Source of the DNA: Acidimicrobiales bacterium
GTDB lineage: Bacteria; Actinomycetota; Acidimicrobiia; Acidimicrobiales; UBA8190
Assembly (NCBI GenBank): GCA_030040015.1
Contig: JASHUM010000018.1
Location: forward strand, 1-45,385
DNA length: 45,385 nt
Direction of reading: 5' to 3'
The number at the start of each line of letters is the position of its first letter. Within the stretch, counting starts at the first letter, position 1. Position numbers and translations under genes: made by a program. A model generated the notes under the pieces. That model was not told the origin of the DNA. It saw nothing but the letters and a program-made list of their open reading frames with translations, and ran no database searches. Shown one piece after another: positions 23,970-32,529 of this stretch.

Positions 23970-24619
23970 CGGCGGGGGGGACGGGCGCACCGGGAATCGC
24001 CGTCCTCGACTACGGCATCGGCAACCTGCGCTCCGCCGAAAAGGCGTTGCAGCGTCTCGGGGCCGACGCCCGTCTCGTCGCTGACCCGGAGGTGGCCAGC
24101 GGGGCCGGTGCCATGGTGCTTCCCGGCGTCGGTGCCTTCGGCCCGTGCGCGGCGGCGCTGCGCCGGAGCGGGCTCGAGGCGGTCGTCCGCGGCGGCGTGG
24201 AGAGGGAGGTCCCCTTCCTGGGCATCTGCGTCGGTTTCCAGCTGCTGTTCGAAGCTTCCGAGGAGGCCCCGGGCGTGGCAGGCCTGGGCGTGTTCCCGGG
24301 CGTGGTGCGGGCACTCCCGCCCGGCGTCAAGCGACCCCAGATGCAGTGGAACCGCGTCGATCGCCGCCCGGAGCGCCACAGCGCCACGCTGGCGGGATTG
24401 CCCGAGGAGCCGTGGGCCTACTTCGTCCACTCCTTCGCTCCCGAGGACGGGGAGGACGTGGTGGCCACCTGCGACTACGGCGGGCAGGTGGTGGCGGCGG
24501 CCGAGCGGGGACGGGTGTGGGGAGTGCAGTTCCACCCGGAGAAGTCCGGCTCGGTGGGTCTCGCCATGCTGGCCAATTTCGTGCGGGCAACGGAGCGGGC
24601 CGGCTCGGCCCGGTCCTGA
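23966..24619 (+). CDS. hisH: Imidazole glycerol phosphate synthase, glutaminase subunit
   Basis: A 217-residue class I glutamine amidotransferase. LDYGIGNLRS opens the protein, LPGVGAFGPC precedes the nucleophile loop GICVGFQLLF (Cys88), and QFHPEKSG supplies the His-Glu of the triad. The loop reads Val-Gly-Phe rather than the common Leu-Gly-Met, a mild variant. It feeds ammonia to HisF. The GTG overlaps the hisB stop. Confidence 0.94.
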   Translation: MTAGGTGAPGIAVLDYGIGNLRSAEKALQRLGADARLVADPEVASGAGAMVLPGVGAFGPCAAALRRSGLEAVVRGGVEREVPFLGICVGFQLLFEASEEAPGVAGLGVFPGVVRALPPGVKRPQMQWNRVDRRPERHSATLAGLPEEPWAYFVHSFAPEDGEDVVATCDYGGQVVAAAERGRVWGVQFHPEKSGSVGLAMLANFVRATERAGSARS

Positions 24620-24622
24620 GCG

Positions 24623-25363
24623 GTGGAGCTCTTCCCGGCCATCGACCTGCGACAAGGGAAGGCGGTGCGCCTGGCGCAGGGTGACTTCGACCGCCAGTCG
24701 GAGTTCGGTGACCCCGTGGCCTTGGCCGAGCGGTACCAGAGCGCCGGCGCCCATTGGGTCCACGTCGTCGACCTCGAAGCGGCGCGGACCGGCGTGGCTG
24801 TCAACCGACACGTCGTCCTCGAGATCGCCCGGCGGACCGAGCTGCGCGTCCAGGCGGGAGGGGGAGTGCGCAGCCGCCAAGACGCCCAGGAGCTCCTGGA
24901 TGGGGGCGTGGCGCGCGTCGTGCTCGGCACGGCGGCGCTGCGCACCCCGACGCTCGTGGCCGAGATGGCCGACGCATTCGGCGAGCACGTGGCCGTCGGC
25001 CTCGACCATCGAGGCGACGGGCGCGACGTGGCCGTGTCGGGATGGGAGCGGGCCAGTGGGGTGTCGCTCGAGGAGGCACTGCGCCGTCTCGCCGGAGTGC
25101 CGCTCGCCGCCGTCGTCGTGACCGCCATCGAACGAGACGGGGTGCCGGCCGGTCCCGACCTCGACGGTCTTCGAGCCGTCCTGGCGTCGAGCGAGCATCC
25201 CGTGCTGGCATCGGGCGGGGTGCGCTCGGCCGACGACCTGCGCGCCCTGGCGGCGCTCGACGTCGAGGGAAGACGCTTGGCCGGCGCCGTGGTGGGGCGC
25301 GCCTTGGTGGACGGCAGCCTGTCGGTGGAGGAGGCGATGACGGCGTGCGCAGTGTCCGGGTGA
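24623..25363 (+). CDS. hisA: ProFAR isomerase (HisA)
   Basis: A 246-residue half-barrel repeat enzyme of histidine synthesis. The two phosphate-site regions are recognisable, with [18 protein letters not shown] and the catalytic Asp, and [17 protein letters not shown] with the second Asp. In mycobacterial PriA, which also does the TrpF reaction, the residue two before this Trp is an Arg used for the tryptophan substrate; here it is Ser. Together with a separate trpF at 32530 this points to a single-function HisA. It begins 3 nt after hisH with a GTG and no evident Shine-Dalgarno. Confidence 0.9.
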   Translation: MELFPAIDLRQGKAVRLAQGDFDRQSEFGDPVALAERYQSAGAHWVHVVDLEAARTGVAVNRHVVLEIARRTELRVQAGGGVRSRQDAQELLDGGVARVVLGTAALRTPTLVAEMADAFGEHVAVGLDHRGDGRDVAVSGWERASGVSLEEALRRLAGVPLAAVVVTAIERDGVPAGPDLDGLRAVLASSEHPVLASGGVRSADDLRALAALDVEGRRLAGAVVGRALVDGSLSVEEAMTACAVSG

Positions 25364-26127
25364 TCCCCTGCCTCGACGTCGACGGCGGACGCGTCGTGAA
25401 GGGCGTGCGCTTCGTCGACCTCGTCGACGCCGGTGACCCGGTGGAGCTGGCCGCCCGCTACGACGCCGAAGGAGCCGACGAGCTCGTGTTCCTCGACATC
25501 ACCGCCTCGTCCGACTCGCGCCGGACCATGGTCGACGTCGTGGCCCGCACCGCCGAGCAGGTCTTCATCCCCTTCACCGTCGGAGGCGGCGTCCGATCGG
25601 CTGACGACGCCCGGGCCCTCTTGCGGGCCGGAGCCGACAAGGTGTCGCTCAACACCGCGGCGCTGGCCGAGGCCGAGTTGGTGTCACGGGTGGCCGAGGA
25701 GTTCGGCTCGCAGTGCGTGGTGGTGGCCATCGACGCCCGGGCGCGCCGCGAGCCCGACGAGGGATGGGAGGTCTACACCCACGGTGGGCGCAACCCGACC
25801 GGTCGCGACGCCTTGTCGTGGGCCGAGGAGGCCACCGGTCGCGGTGCGGGGGAGCTCCTCGTCACCTCCATGGACCGGGACGGGACGCGCTCGGGATTCG
25901 ATCTCGAGCTCACCCGAGCCGTCGTCGAGGCCGTCCCCGTGCCCGTGATCGCCTCGGGGGGGGTGGGCTCGCTCGACCACCTGGTGGAGGGAGCGACGGT
26001 GGGAGGGGCCGACGCCGTGCTGGCCGCTTCGATCTTCCACCTCGGTGAGCACACGGTGTCCGAGGCCAAGGCCCACATGGCGGCCCGGGGGGTGACCGTT
26101 CGCCCTGCGGATCCATCGGCGCGTTAG
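25345..26127 (+). CDS. hisF: Imidazole glycerol phosphate synthase, cyclase subunit
   Basis: A 260-residue TIM barrel that makes imidazole glycerol phosphate and AICAR, partnered by HisH. Marks are [16 protein letters not shown] with catalytic Asp, [44 protein letters not shown] and [13 protein letters not shown]. Two starts are possible. The GTG at 25345 gives [11 protein letters not shown] and a complete first strand, overlapping hisA by 19 nt. The GTG at 25360 makes the usual 4-nt overlap but trims that strand. Confidence 0.94.
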   Translation: MRSVRVIPCLDVDGGRVVKGVRFVDLVDAGDPVELAARYDAEGADELVFLDITASSDSRRTMVDVVARTAEQVFIPFTVGGGVRSADDARALLRAGADKVSLNTAALAEAELVSRVAEEFGSQCVVVAIDARARREPDEGWEVYTHGGRNPTGRDALSWAEEATGRGAGELLVTSMDRDGTRSGFDLELTRAVVEAVPVPVIASGGVGSLDHLVEGATVGGADAVLAASIFHLGEHTVSEAKAHMAARGVTVRPADPSAR

Positions 26128-26151
26128 GCCGGTGACCAGGGTGGGATGCGG

Positions 26152-26157
26152 TACCGT
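26152..26157 (+). promoter_or_regulatory. Candidate internal promoter -10 box before the GroES-like gene
   Basis: TACCGT ends 7 nt before the GTG at 26165, in the only gap of more than 30 bp inside the his-trp run. It could drive the GroES-like gene, hisI, trpE and ygfZ separately from hisD. Confidence 0.4.
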
Positions 26158-26164
26158 GCCTTGG

Positions 26165-26497
26165 GTGGAGCAGCATGCGTCGTCGCCCAAGCAGCCCATC
26201 ACCATGCTGGCCGACCGGGTCCTGGCCCAGCAGCCGGTGGCCGAAGGTGAGCGGCGCTCTCGTGCCGGCATCCTCATCCCGGCCACGGCCCAGGTGTCCC
26301 GTCGCCTGTCGTGGGCGGAGGTGGTGGCGGTGGGACCGCACGTGCGGGCCGTGAAAGCCGGCGACAAGGTGCTGTTCAACCCCGAGGACCGCTTCGAGGT
26401 CGAGGTCCAGGGCGACGAGTACGTGATCCTGCGCGAGCGCGACATCCACGCCGTGGCCTCGGAGCGGATGGACAGCGGCACCGGGCTGTACCTGTGA
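26165..26497 (+). CDS. GroES-like co-chaperonin paralogue
   Basis: A 110-residue protein. [29 protein letters not shown] (mobile-loop region), [19 protein letters not shown] and [14 protein letters not shown] follow the Cpn10 fold in order. It differs from classic GroES by a shortened, Arg-rich loop segment (ERRSRAG, SRRLSW) and a C-terminal tail ending TGLYL. I recall actinobacterial GroES-like proteins with a similar tail but cannot verify it. No groEL is adjacent. The GTG at 26165 is chosen over 26132 on promoter spacing. Its stop overlaps the hisI start, so it is translated as part of the operon. Confidence 0.8.
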   Translation: MEQHASSPKQPITMLADRVLAQQPVAEGERRSRAGILIPATAQVSRRLSWAEVVAVGPHVRAVKAGDKVLFNPEDRFEVEVQGDEYVILRERDIHAVASERMDSGTGLYL

Positions 26498-26874
26498 CCG
26501 GGCCGCGTGGGACGACAGTCGAGGTGACCGAGGCCGAGCTGGCCCTGGTGCGCTACGACTCGGCCGGCCTCGTGCCCGCCATCGTCCAGGACGCCTCCGA
26601 CGGCACGGTCCTCATGCTCGGGTACATGGACGGCGAGGCCGTCCAGCGCACCCTGTCCTCGGGCCGCACCTGGTTCTGGAGCCGTAGCCGCCAGGAGTAC
26701 TGGTGCAAGGGCGAGACTTCCGGTGACCGCCAATGGGTGCAGGAGGTCCGTTACGACTGCGACGGCGACGCCCTGCTCGTGCTGGTCGAACAAGAGGGAC
26801 GGGGGGCGTGCCACACCGGGAACCGCAGCTGCTTCTACCGGTCCTTCGGCCACGGCGCCCCGGCGCCGGAGTGA
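26494..26874 (+). CDS. hisI: Phosphoribosyl-AMP cyclohydrolase
   Basis: A 126-residue zinc hydrolase for the third step of histidine synthesis. The signature runs [52 protein letters not shown] and [12 protein letters not shown], with the metal-binding Cys residues present. It is monofunctional, with no fused HisE domain; hisE and hisG must lie elsewhere. The GTG overlaps the GroES-like stop, and its own stop overlaps the trpE GTG. Confidence 0.94.
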   Translation: MTGPRGTTVEVTEAELALVRYDSAGLVPAIVQDASDGTVLMLGYMDGEAVQRTLSSGRTWFWSRSRQEYWCKGETSGDRQWVQEVRYDCDGDALLVLVEQEGRGACHTGNRSCFYRSFGHGAPAPE

Positions 26875-28451
26875 GCGCGCCCAGCGTCGACAGGACCGCG
26901 CTCCCCGCCGCCGCGCCCCAGCCGGGGCTCGACGACTTCCTGGCCCTGGCCGCCGAGCACCGCATCGTGCCGGTGTGGCGCGAGCTGATGGCCGACACGC
27001 TCACGCCCGTCGCCGCCTACCTGCGGGTGGTCGGAGGGCGGCCGGGCTTCCTCCTCGAGTCCGTCGAAGGCGGGGAACGCTGGGGCCGCTACTCGTTCGT
27101 GGGCCGCAACCCGCTGGCCACGGTGCGCTCCGCCGGAGGCGCCGTGCGGATGGACGGGCCCCTGCCCGTGCCGCCGTCGGTGGACGCCGCTCGCCAGCAC
27201 GGGGTCCTGGCCGTGGTCGAGGCGCTGCTCGACTGCTTCCGGTCCCCGGCGGTGCCCGGGCTGCCGCCACTGCACGGGGGGATGGTCGGGTACCTCGGCT
27301 ACGACGTCGTGCGCGAGGTGGAGCGTCTCCCCGGGGTGCCGCCCGACGACCAAGGGCTCCCCGACGCCGTGCTCTCGGTCATCGGCCAGCTCTGTGCGTT
27401 CGACCATTGGCGCCAGCGCGTGGTGGTGGTCGACAACGTGGTGGTGCCCGAGGACGAAGCCCGGCGTGGCGAGGCGTACGCCGCCGCGGCACGGCGCCTC
27501 GAAGAGCTCGCCACGGCGCTGTTCCGTGCCGGGACCGAGCCCGCATTGGTGCCCCCGTCGGACAGCGACGTCCCGCCGTCGCTGTCGCGGACCATGACGC
27601 CCGGGGCCTACATGGACGCGGTGGCGGTGGCCAAGGAGCACATCCGAGCCGGGGACATCTTCCAGGTGGTGCTGTCCCAGCGCTTCGACCTCGACCTGCA
27701 CGCCGAGGCCTTCGACGTCTACCGGGCCCTGCGGCTGGTGAACCCGAGCCCGTATCTGTACTTCCTGCACTCCGAGGAGTGCACGGTGGTGGGCTCGTCG
27801 CCCGAGCCGATGGTCCGTCTGCGCGACGGCGTGGTGGTGTCGCGTCCCATTGCCGGCACGCGACGACGTGGCAGCACGGACGCCGAGGACGAGCGTCTGG
27901 CGGCCGAACTGGCCGAGCACCCGAAGGAGGTGGCCGAGCACGTCATGCTGGTGGACCTGGCCCGCAACGACGTGGGCAGGGTGGTGTCCTTCGGCACGGA
28001 GCACGTCGACGAGTTCATGACCTTGGAGCGTTACAGCCACGTCATGCACCTCACGTCACAAGTGTCCGGTCGCCTGGCGCCGGGCAAGGGGCCCATCGAC
28101 GTCCTGCGCGCCACCATCCCGGCCGGCACGCTCTCGGGCGCCCCCAAGGTTCGGGCCATGGAGATCATCGACGACCTCGAACCCACCAAGCGCGGCGTCT
28201 ACGGGGGCATCGTCGGCTACATCGACTTCTCGGGGAACCTCGACACCGCCATCGCCATCCGCACCATGGTGGTGACCCCGGACGGACGAGCCTCGGTGCA
28301 GGCAGGAGCGGGCATCGTGGCCGACAGCGATCCTGCCGAGGAGGACGTCGAGTGTGTGAACAAGGCGGCCGCCCTTCTCGCTGCCGTCCCTGCCGCCCGG
28401 CGAGCCGGCGCCGCTCGGGCCGGGGCCTCGTCTGCCGGCGCCACTTCGTGA
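26871..28451 (+). CDS. trpE: Anthranilate synthase component I
   Basis: A 526-residue chorismate-utilising enzyme, first step of tryptophan synthesis. The N-terminal domain has [17 protein letters not shown], which includes the LLES tryptophan-feedback site. The catalytic domain has [81 protein letters not shown] and [11 protein letters not shown]. The partner glutaminase (TrpG) is not in the window. The GTG overlaps the hisI stop, joining his and trp genes in one transcript. Confidence 0.95.
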   Translation: MSAPSVDRTALPAAAPQPGLDDFLALAAEHRIVPVWRELMADTLTPVAAYLRVVGGRPGFLLESVEGGERWGRYSFVGRNPLATVRSAGGAVRMDGPLPVPPSVDAARQHGVLAVVEALLDCFRSPAVPGLPPLHGGMVGYLGYDVVREVERLPGVPPDDQGLPDAVLSVIGQLCAFDHWRQRVVVVDNVVVPEDEARRGEAYAAAARRLEELATALFRAGTEPALVPPSDSDVPPSLSRTMTPGAYMDAVAVAKEHIRAGDIFQVVLSQRFDLDLHAEAFDVYRALRLVNPSPYLYFLHSEECTVVGSSPEPMVRLRDGVVVSRPIAGTRRRGSTDAEDERLAAELAEHPKEVAEHVMLVDLARNDVGRVVSFGTEHVDEFMTLERYSHVMHLTSQVSGRLAPGKGPIDVLRATIPAGTLSGAPKVRAMEIIDDLEPTKRGVYGGIVGYIDFSGNLDTAIAIRTMVVTPDGRASVQAGAGIVADSDPAEEDVECVNKAAALLAAVPAARRAGAARAGASSAGATS

Positions 28452-29446
28452 CCCTGGACCAGGACTACGAGGCGCTTCGCGCCGGGGCCGGAGCGCGTCT
28501 CGTGCCTCGTGACGTCCTCGTCGTGCGCGGTCCCGACGCCGAGTCCTACCTCCAGGGCCAGCTCAGCCAGGACGTGGCCGCCTTGGCCACGGGGGCGAGC
28601 ACCGACAGCCTGGTGCTCTCCCCGCAGGGCAAGCTCGACGCCCTGGTGCGGGTGACGCGTCGCGCCTCGGACGACTTCCTGATCGACGTCGACGGGGGAT
28701 GGGGGCCCCCGGTGCGGGCGCGCCTGGAGCGCTTCAAGCTGCGGGTCAGGGCGGACATCGCCGCCGTGCCGATGAGCTGCCTGTCGCTGCGGGGACCGGC
28801 TGCTGCTGCTGTCGATCGTGCCGCGTCACCGGTGGGCGTCGAGGACGACGGGGTGTCCATCGCCTTCTCGTGGGGCGGGATCCAAGGCGTCGACGTGCTC
28901 GGCCCGGCGGTGGGGGAGGAGACGCTCGCCGCCCTCGGCCCGGCGGTGCGCCGATGCGGGTCGGCCGCCTGGGAGGCGCGGCGCGTCGAGGCGGGCGTCC
29001 CGGTCATGGGGGCGGAGCTCGACGAGCGCACCATTGCCGCCGAAGCGGGACTGGTCGAGCGGACCGTCAGCTTCACCAAGGGCTGCTACACCGGCCAGGA
29101 GCTGGTGGCGCGCCTGGACGCCCGAGGGAGCAACGTGGCGCGTCGGCTCGTCGGCCTGGTGATGGCGAAGGGCGCTCCTGCAGTCGTGCCCGAGGGACGG
29201 GGCAGCGAGGAGGCGGCGCCCCCGGTGCCGACAGGGACGGAGATCTTCGCCTCGGGTGACGAGCGCGTCGGCGCGGTGACGTCCTCGGCGTGGTCCCCTG
29301 CGCTCGAGGCGGCGGTGGCCCTGGCCTACCTGCACCGGCGGGTGGAGGCGCCCGGTCCGGTCAGTCTCCGTCTGGCCGACGGCACCGTCCTCGCCGCCGA
29401 CGCTCGCCCGCTGCCCCTGGCGGGCGACGGGACGATCCAGTCCTAA
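28448..29446 (+). CDS. ygfZ: YgfZ/GcvT-family folate-binding protein
   Basis: A 332-residue protein of the YgfZ (IbaG/GcvT-like) family, involved in maintaining some iron-sulfur enzymes in a folate-dependent way. The diagnostic KGCYTGQELVAR with its conserved Cys is present, along with PRDVLVVRGPDAESYLQGQLSQDV near the start. The GTG overlaps the trpE stop. The last 4 nt overlap the end of the convergent kinase gene. Its function has no obvious tie to tryptophan, so this is probably operon hitch-hiking. Confidence 0.88.
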   Translation: MTLDQDYEALRAGAGARLVPRDVLVVRGPDAESYLQGQLSQDVAALATGASTDSLVLSPQGKLDALVRVTRRASDDFLIDVDGGWGPPVRARLERFKLRVRADIAAVPMSCLSLRGPAAAAVDRAASPVGVEDDGVSIAFSWGGIQGVDVLGPAVGEETLAALGPAVRRCGSAAWEARRVEAGVPVMGAELDERTIAAEAGLVERTVSFTKGCYTGQELVARLDARGSNVARRLVGLVMAKGAPAVVPEGRGSEEAAPPVPTGTEIFASGDERVGAVTSSAWSPALEAAVALAYLHRRVEAPGPVSLRLADGTVLAADARPLPLAGDGTIQS

Positions 29447-30855
29447 GGAGGAGCGGGCCGGAAGGTCGCGCCTTCGGGGAGGGTCAGCAGGGGCAGGTGC
29501 AGGACCATGCGGGTGCCGGTCCCGTCGTGCACCGGGGAGACGGCCTGCACCGCTCCGCCCATGGCCTGGGCCAGCTCGGCCACGATGGCCAGTCCCAGCC
29601 CGGTGCCGAGGCGCCGTCCTGGAGACCGCTCCGAGGTGAAATGGCGCTCGAACACCCGGCCCAGGGTTCCGGGAGGGATGCCGGGGCCGTCGTCGGTGAC
29701 CGATATGCGGCACCATCCGTCCGTCGTGTCGAGGGAGAGCTCCACGGACGAGGCGCTGAACTTGAGGCCGTTCTCCACCAGGTTGGCCATGACCTGGCCG
29801 AGGCGGTCGGGATCGGCGCGCACCCATGGCCCGCGGCCGCCCGGCAGGTTGGCGCGCAGCGCCACGCCGAATTCGTCGGCCTCGGGCCGCAGCGCGTCCA
29901 ACGTCCCCGACGCCACGGCGCCGGCGTCGACGGGCTCGATGTGCAGGGAGAACTGGCGGGCGTCGAGACGAGCCAGGTCGAGGAGATCCTGCACGAGGCG
30001 ATCGAGCCGGTTGGCCTCGGCCGCCACGATGCTCGCTGCGCCGGCGACGTCCTCGGCCGCACCTTCGGCGATGGCCTCGGCGTAGCCCCGGATGGAGGTG
30101 AGGGGCGTGCGCAGGTCATGGGAGACCGACAACAGGAACTGCCGCTCCAGGCCGCGCGCCCTGGCCAGGCCGTCCCCCAGGGCGTTGATGGCGTCCCCCA
30201 GTTGGCGTAGCTCGGGATAGTCGTGCGGCCCCGTCGGCACGCGGGCGGCGAGGTCGCCAGACGCCATCTGCTCGGTGGTGGCCACTGCCCGTTGCACGGG
30301 GGCGGTGATGCGCCGCGACAGCGCGGCGGCCACGGCGGCCCCGATCACGAGCACGGCCCCGGCCACCAGGAGGAAGTAAGCGATGCCGTCGGCGACGGGG
30401 CGCACGTGGCGGGTCGCCACCAGCACCGGGAGGTCGCCGGTGGGGACGGGACCGAGCACCGCCCGCTGGCGGGCGGTGAGCGTCAGCGGCTCGACGACGA
30501 AGACGGTGCTGCCCACGTTGCCGGCCACCTCGCTGTCATCTTCGACCGACCCGACGCCCACGTCCGATGCGGGGAGTGCCGGGGGCAGGGAGGTGAACTG
30601 GCCGGCGGGCGACAGACCGGCCACCAGCAGCGACTGGTAGTCGCCGGCTTGGCGCACCAGGTTGAGGACCCGAGTGTCGGTGACGGCCGAGGGATGAGAC
30701 GTGAGCAGCTGGGCCAAGGCCCCGGCGTCGGTGGTGAGCTCGCCCTCGGCATCGGAGTAGGCGGCGCGGTGGATGAGCAGCAGGCTCCCGGCCACGGTGA
30801 GGACCAGGGTTCCGACCACCACGCCGAGCATGGCCACGGTCAGGCGGCGGCGCAC
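29443..30855 (-). CDS. Sensor histidine kinase
   Basis: A 470-residue kinase. Helices at about 8-28 and 160-183 bracket an extracytoplasmic sensor of about 130 residues with no domain I recognise. Then come HAMP (RRITAPVQRAVATTEQMASGDL), HisKA with LLSVSHDLRTPLTSIRGYAE (His246), and the ATPase domain with ANLVENGLKFSA, DDGPGIP and LGTGLGLAIV. It is expressed after the response regulator at 30865, 9 nt upstream. The phosphoacceptor box reads SVSHDLRTPLTS, the common actinobacterial form. Confidence 0.92.
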   Translation of the reverse strand: MRRRLTVAMLGVVVGTLVLTVAGSLLLIHRAAYSDAEGELTTDAGALAQLLTSHPSAVTDTRVLNLVRQAGDYQSLLVAGLSPAGQFTSLPPALPASDVGVGSVEDDSEVAGNVGSTVFVVEPLTLTARQRAVLGPVPTGDLPVLVATRHVRPVADGIAYFLLVAGAVLVIGAAVAAALSRRITAPVQRAVATTEQMASGDLAARVPTGPHDYPELRQLGDAINALGDGLARARGLERQFLLSVSHDLRTPLTSIRGYAEAIAEGAAEDVAGAASIVAAEANRLDRLVQDLLDLARLDARQFSLHIEPVDAGAVASGTLDALRPEADEFGVALRANLPGGRGPWVRADPDRLGQVMANLVENGLKFSASSVELSLDTTDGWCRISVTDDGPGIPPGTLGRVFERHFTSERSPGRRLGTGLGLAIVAELAQAMGGAVQAVSPVHDGTGTRMVLHLPLLTLPEGATFRPAPP

Positions 30856-30864
30856 GGGTCCTTC

Positions 30865-31569
30865 TCAGTCCAGCCGGTAGCCCACGCCCCACACGGTGGT
30901 CAGGCGGAGCCCGTCTCCCAGCTTCTTGCGCAGCTGGCGGACGTGGACGTCGACGGTGCGCGCGTCGCCGTACCAACCGGCGCCCCACACGCCGTCGAGC
31001 AGCTGCTGGCGCGACAGGGCGAGACCACGATTGGCGGCGAGGTAGACGAGCAAGTCGAACTCCCGGGTGGTGACGGCGACGACGTCGGTGTGCTCCGGCC
31101 CGCCCTGGCGGACCTCGCGTCGCCCGGTGTCGACCTCGACGTCACCGAGGCGGTACACGGTGGCCTCGGCCTTGCCGTCGCTCGCCGCCGCCGAGCGCCG
31201 CAAGATGGCGTGCACGCGTGCCACCAGCTCCCTCGGGGAGAAGGGCTTGGTGACGTAGTCGTCCGCTCCCAACTCCAGGCCCAGCACCCGGTCGAGCTCG
31301 TCGTCACGGGCGGTGAGCATGACCACGGGCACATCGCCCTGCAGCCGGAGCTCACGACAGGCCTGCAGGCCGTCGAGCCGGCCCGGAAGCCCGATGTCGA
31401 GCACGACGAGCACGGGTCGCTCCCGCCCGACCACCTCGAGGCCGCGCTCGGCGTCGTCGGCCTGCAGCACCCGGAACCCGTCGCGTCGGAGGTACAGCGC
31501 CACGAGGTCGGAGATGTGGTGGTCGTCCTCGATCACCACCACCGTGGCTGCTTCGGCCTCGCCGGACAC
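30865..31569 (-). CDS. OmpR-family DNA-binding response regulator
   Basis: A 234-residue regulator. The receiver has VIEDDH, Asp58 in LVVLDIGLPG, LTARDDE and DDYVTKPFSPRELV. The C-terminal winged helix has TTREFDLLVYLA, SRQQLLDGVWG, TVDVHVRQLRKKLG and TVWGVGYRLD. Start GTG with CAGGCT 7 nt upstream. It is divergent from trpC with a 71-bp gap, so its binding sites could influence trpC, but no repeated site is visible. Confidence 0.92.
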   Translation of the reverse strand: MSGEAEAATVVVIEDDHHISDLVALYLRRDGFRVLQADDAERGLEVVGRERPVLVVLDIGLPGRLDGLQACRELRLQGDVPVVMLTARDDELDRVLGLELGADDYVTKPFSPRELVARVHAILRRSAAASDGKAEATVYRLGDVEVDTGRREVRQGGPEHTDVVAVTTREFDLLVYLAANRGLALSRQQLLDGVWGAGWYGDARTVDVHVRQLRKKLGDGLRLTTVWGVGYRLD

Positions 31570-31576
31570 GAGAAAG

Positions 31577-31582
31577 AGCCTG
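31577..31582 (-). promoter_or_regulatory. Candidate -10 box for the second two-component operon
   Basis: Minus-strand CAGGCT ends 7 nt before the GTG at 31569. Confidence 0.35.
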
Positions 31583-31628
31583 CCACCGCGACGCGTCCTA
31601 GAGGCGAAGGGTGCCCGAGGGGCGCCGG

Positions 31629-31634
31629 TAGGCT
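31629..31634 (+). promoter_or_regulatory. Candidate -10 box for trpC
   Basis: TAGGCT ends 6 nt before the trpC ATG, so the transcript probably begins at or beside the start codon. This leaves no room for a trp leader peptide or attenuator. Confidence 0.45.
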
Positions 31635-31640
31635 TGGCTG

Positions 31641-32474
31641 ATGGCCTCGGGCACGTACCTCGCCGAGATCGTGGCCGCCCACCGCGCCCGGGCCTCCCGT
31701 GACCGGAGGGACGTGGCCGAGCTCGAGTCGGCCGCTGCCGCCATGCCCGCCCCGCGCCGGTTCACCGACGCCGTGCGCACGGCGTCGACCCGGGGCCTGG
31801 CCGTCGTGGCCGAGATCAAGCGCCGATCACCGTCCAAGGGGGAGCTCGACGCCGGCCTCGACCCGGCCCAGGTGGCGGCCGCCTACGAGGAGGGCGGCGC
31901 CTCGTGCCTGTCGGTGCTCACCGACGCCGACGCCTTCGGCGGCTCAGCGGAAGACCTGGTCGCGGCCCGGGGGGCGTGCAGATGCCCCGTCCTGCGCAAG
32001 GACTTCACCGTGTCGGAGGCCGACGTCTGCGACGCACGGCTCATGGGCGCCGACGCAGTGCTGCTCATCGTGGCCGCCCTGGAGGTCGAGGAGCTGGGCC
32101 GGCTGCACGACCTCGCCGTGCGCCTGGGGCTCGACGCCTTGGTCGAGGTCCACGACGAGGGCGAGCTGGGGGTGGCGCTGGGAGCGGGGGCCACCCTGGT
32201 CGGGGTGAACCAGCGCGACCTGCGCACGTTCGCCGTCGACAACGACCGCGCCGTTCGGGTGGCCGGGTCCATTCCCCCCCAGGTGGTGGCCGTCGCCGAA
32301 TCCGGCGTGCGCAACGGGGGCGACGCGGCGCGCCTGGCGGCCGCCGGGTACCAGGCCGTGCTGGTGGGGGAGACACTGGTGCGAAGCGCCGACCGCGCCG
32401 CCGCCGTGGCCGAACTGGCGGGGCACCCCGTCGGCGCCCGCCGGGCCGGCGCCCATGTCTCGGGCGGCAGATGA
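31641..32474 (+). CDS. trpC: Indole-3-glycerol phosphate synthase
   Basis: A 277-residue TIM-barrel enzyme that closes the indole ring. Marks are VAEIKRRSPSKGEL (catalytic Lys), CLSVLTDADAFGGS, VLRKDFTV with the second Lys, LIVAAL, VEVHDEGE, VGVNQRDLRTF and AESGVRN. The segment after VLTD reads ADAFGGS instead of the usual xxFFGGS, a small variation. First gene of the trpC-F-B-A set. Confidence 0.94.
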   Translation: MASGTYLAEIVAAHRARASRDRRDVAELESAAAAMPAPRRFTDAVRTASTRGLAVVAEIKRRSPSKGELDAGLDPAQVAAAYEEGGASCLSVLTDADAFGGSAEDLVAARGACRCPVLRKDFTVSEADVCDARLMGADAVLLIVAALEVEELGRLHDLAVRLGLDALVEVHDEGELGVALGAGATLVGVNQRDLRTFAVDNDRAVRVAGSIPPQVVAVAESGVRNGGDAARLAAAGYQAVLVGETLVRSADRAAAVAELAGHPVGARRAGAHVSGGR

Positions 32475-32527
32475 CACGGTTCGGGAGATTGACGGTTCAG
32501 CAGACGACACGGTTCGGGAGATTGACG
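32467..32527 (+). repeat. Tandem 33-nt repeat at the trpC/trpF junction
   Basis: Copies at 32467-32494 and 32500-32527 match at 27 of 28 bases, offset 33 nt. Between them 32491-32505 is a degenerate half copy sharing GGTTC-G-AGA. The repeats fill nearly all of the space between trpC and trpF and provide a GGGAG at 32516-32520, 9 nt before the trpF GTG. The unit is a multiple of three, so the trpF frame stays open through it. Confidence 0.85.
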
Positions 32528-32529
32528 CA

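Noticed and set aside
24623-25363. Bifunctional PriA instead of HisA
   Set aside because: The Arg expected before the GW motif in PriA is Ser, and a separate trpF is present; HisA is the better name, though activity is untested.
28448-29446. Glycine cleavage T-protein (GcvT)
   Set aside because: The KGCYTGQE motif and 332-residue length fit the YgfZ branch; no other glycine-cleavage genes are near.
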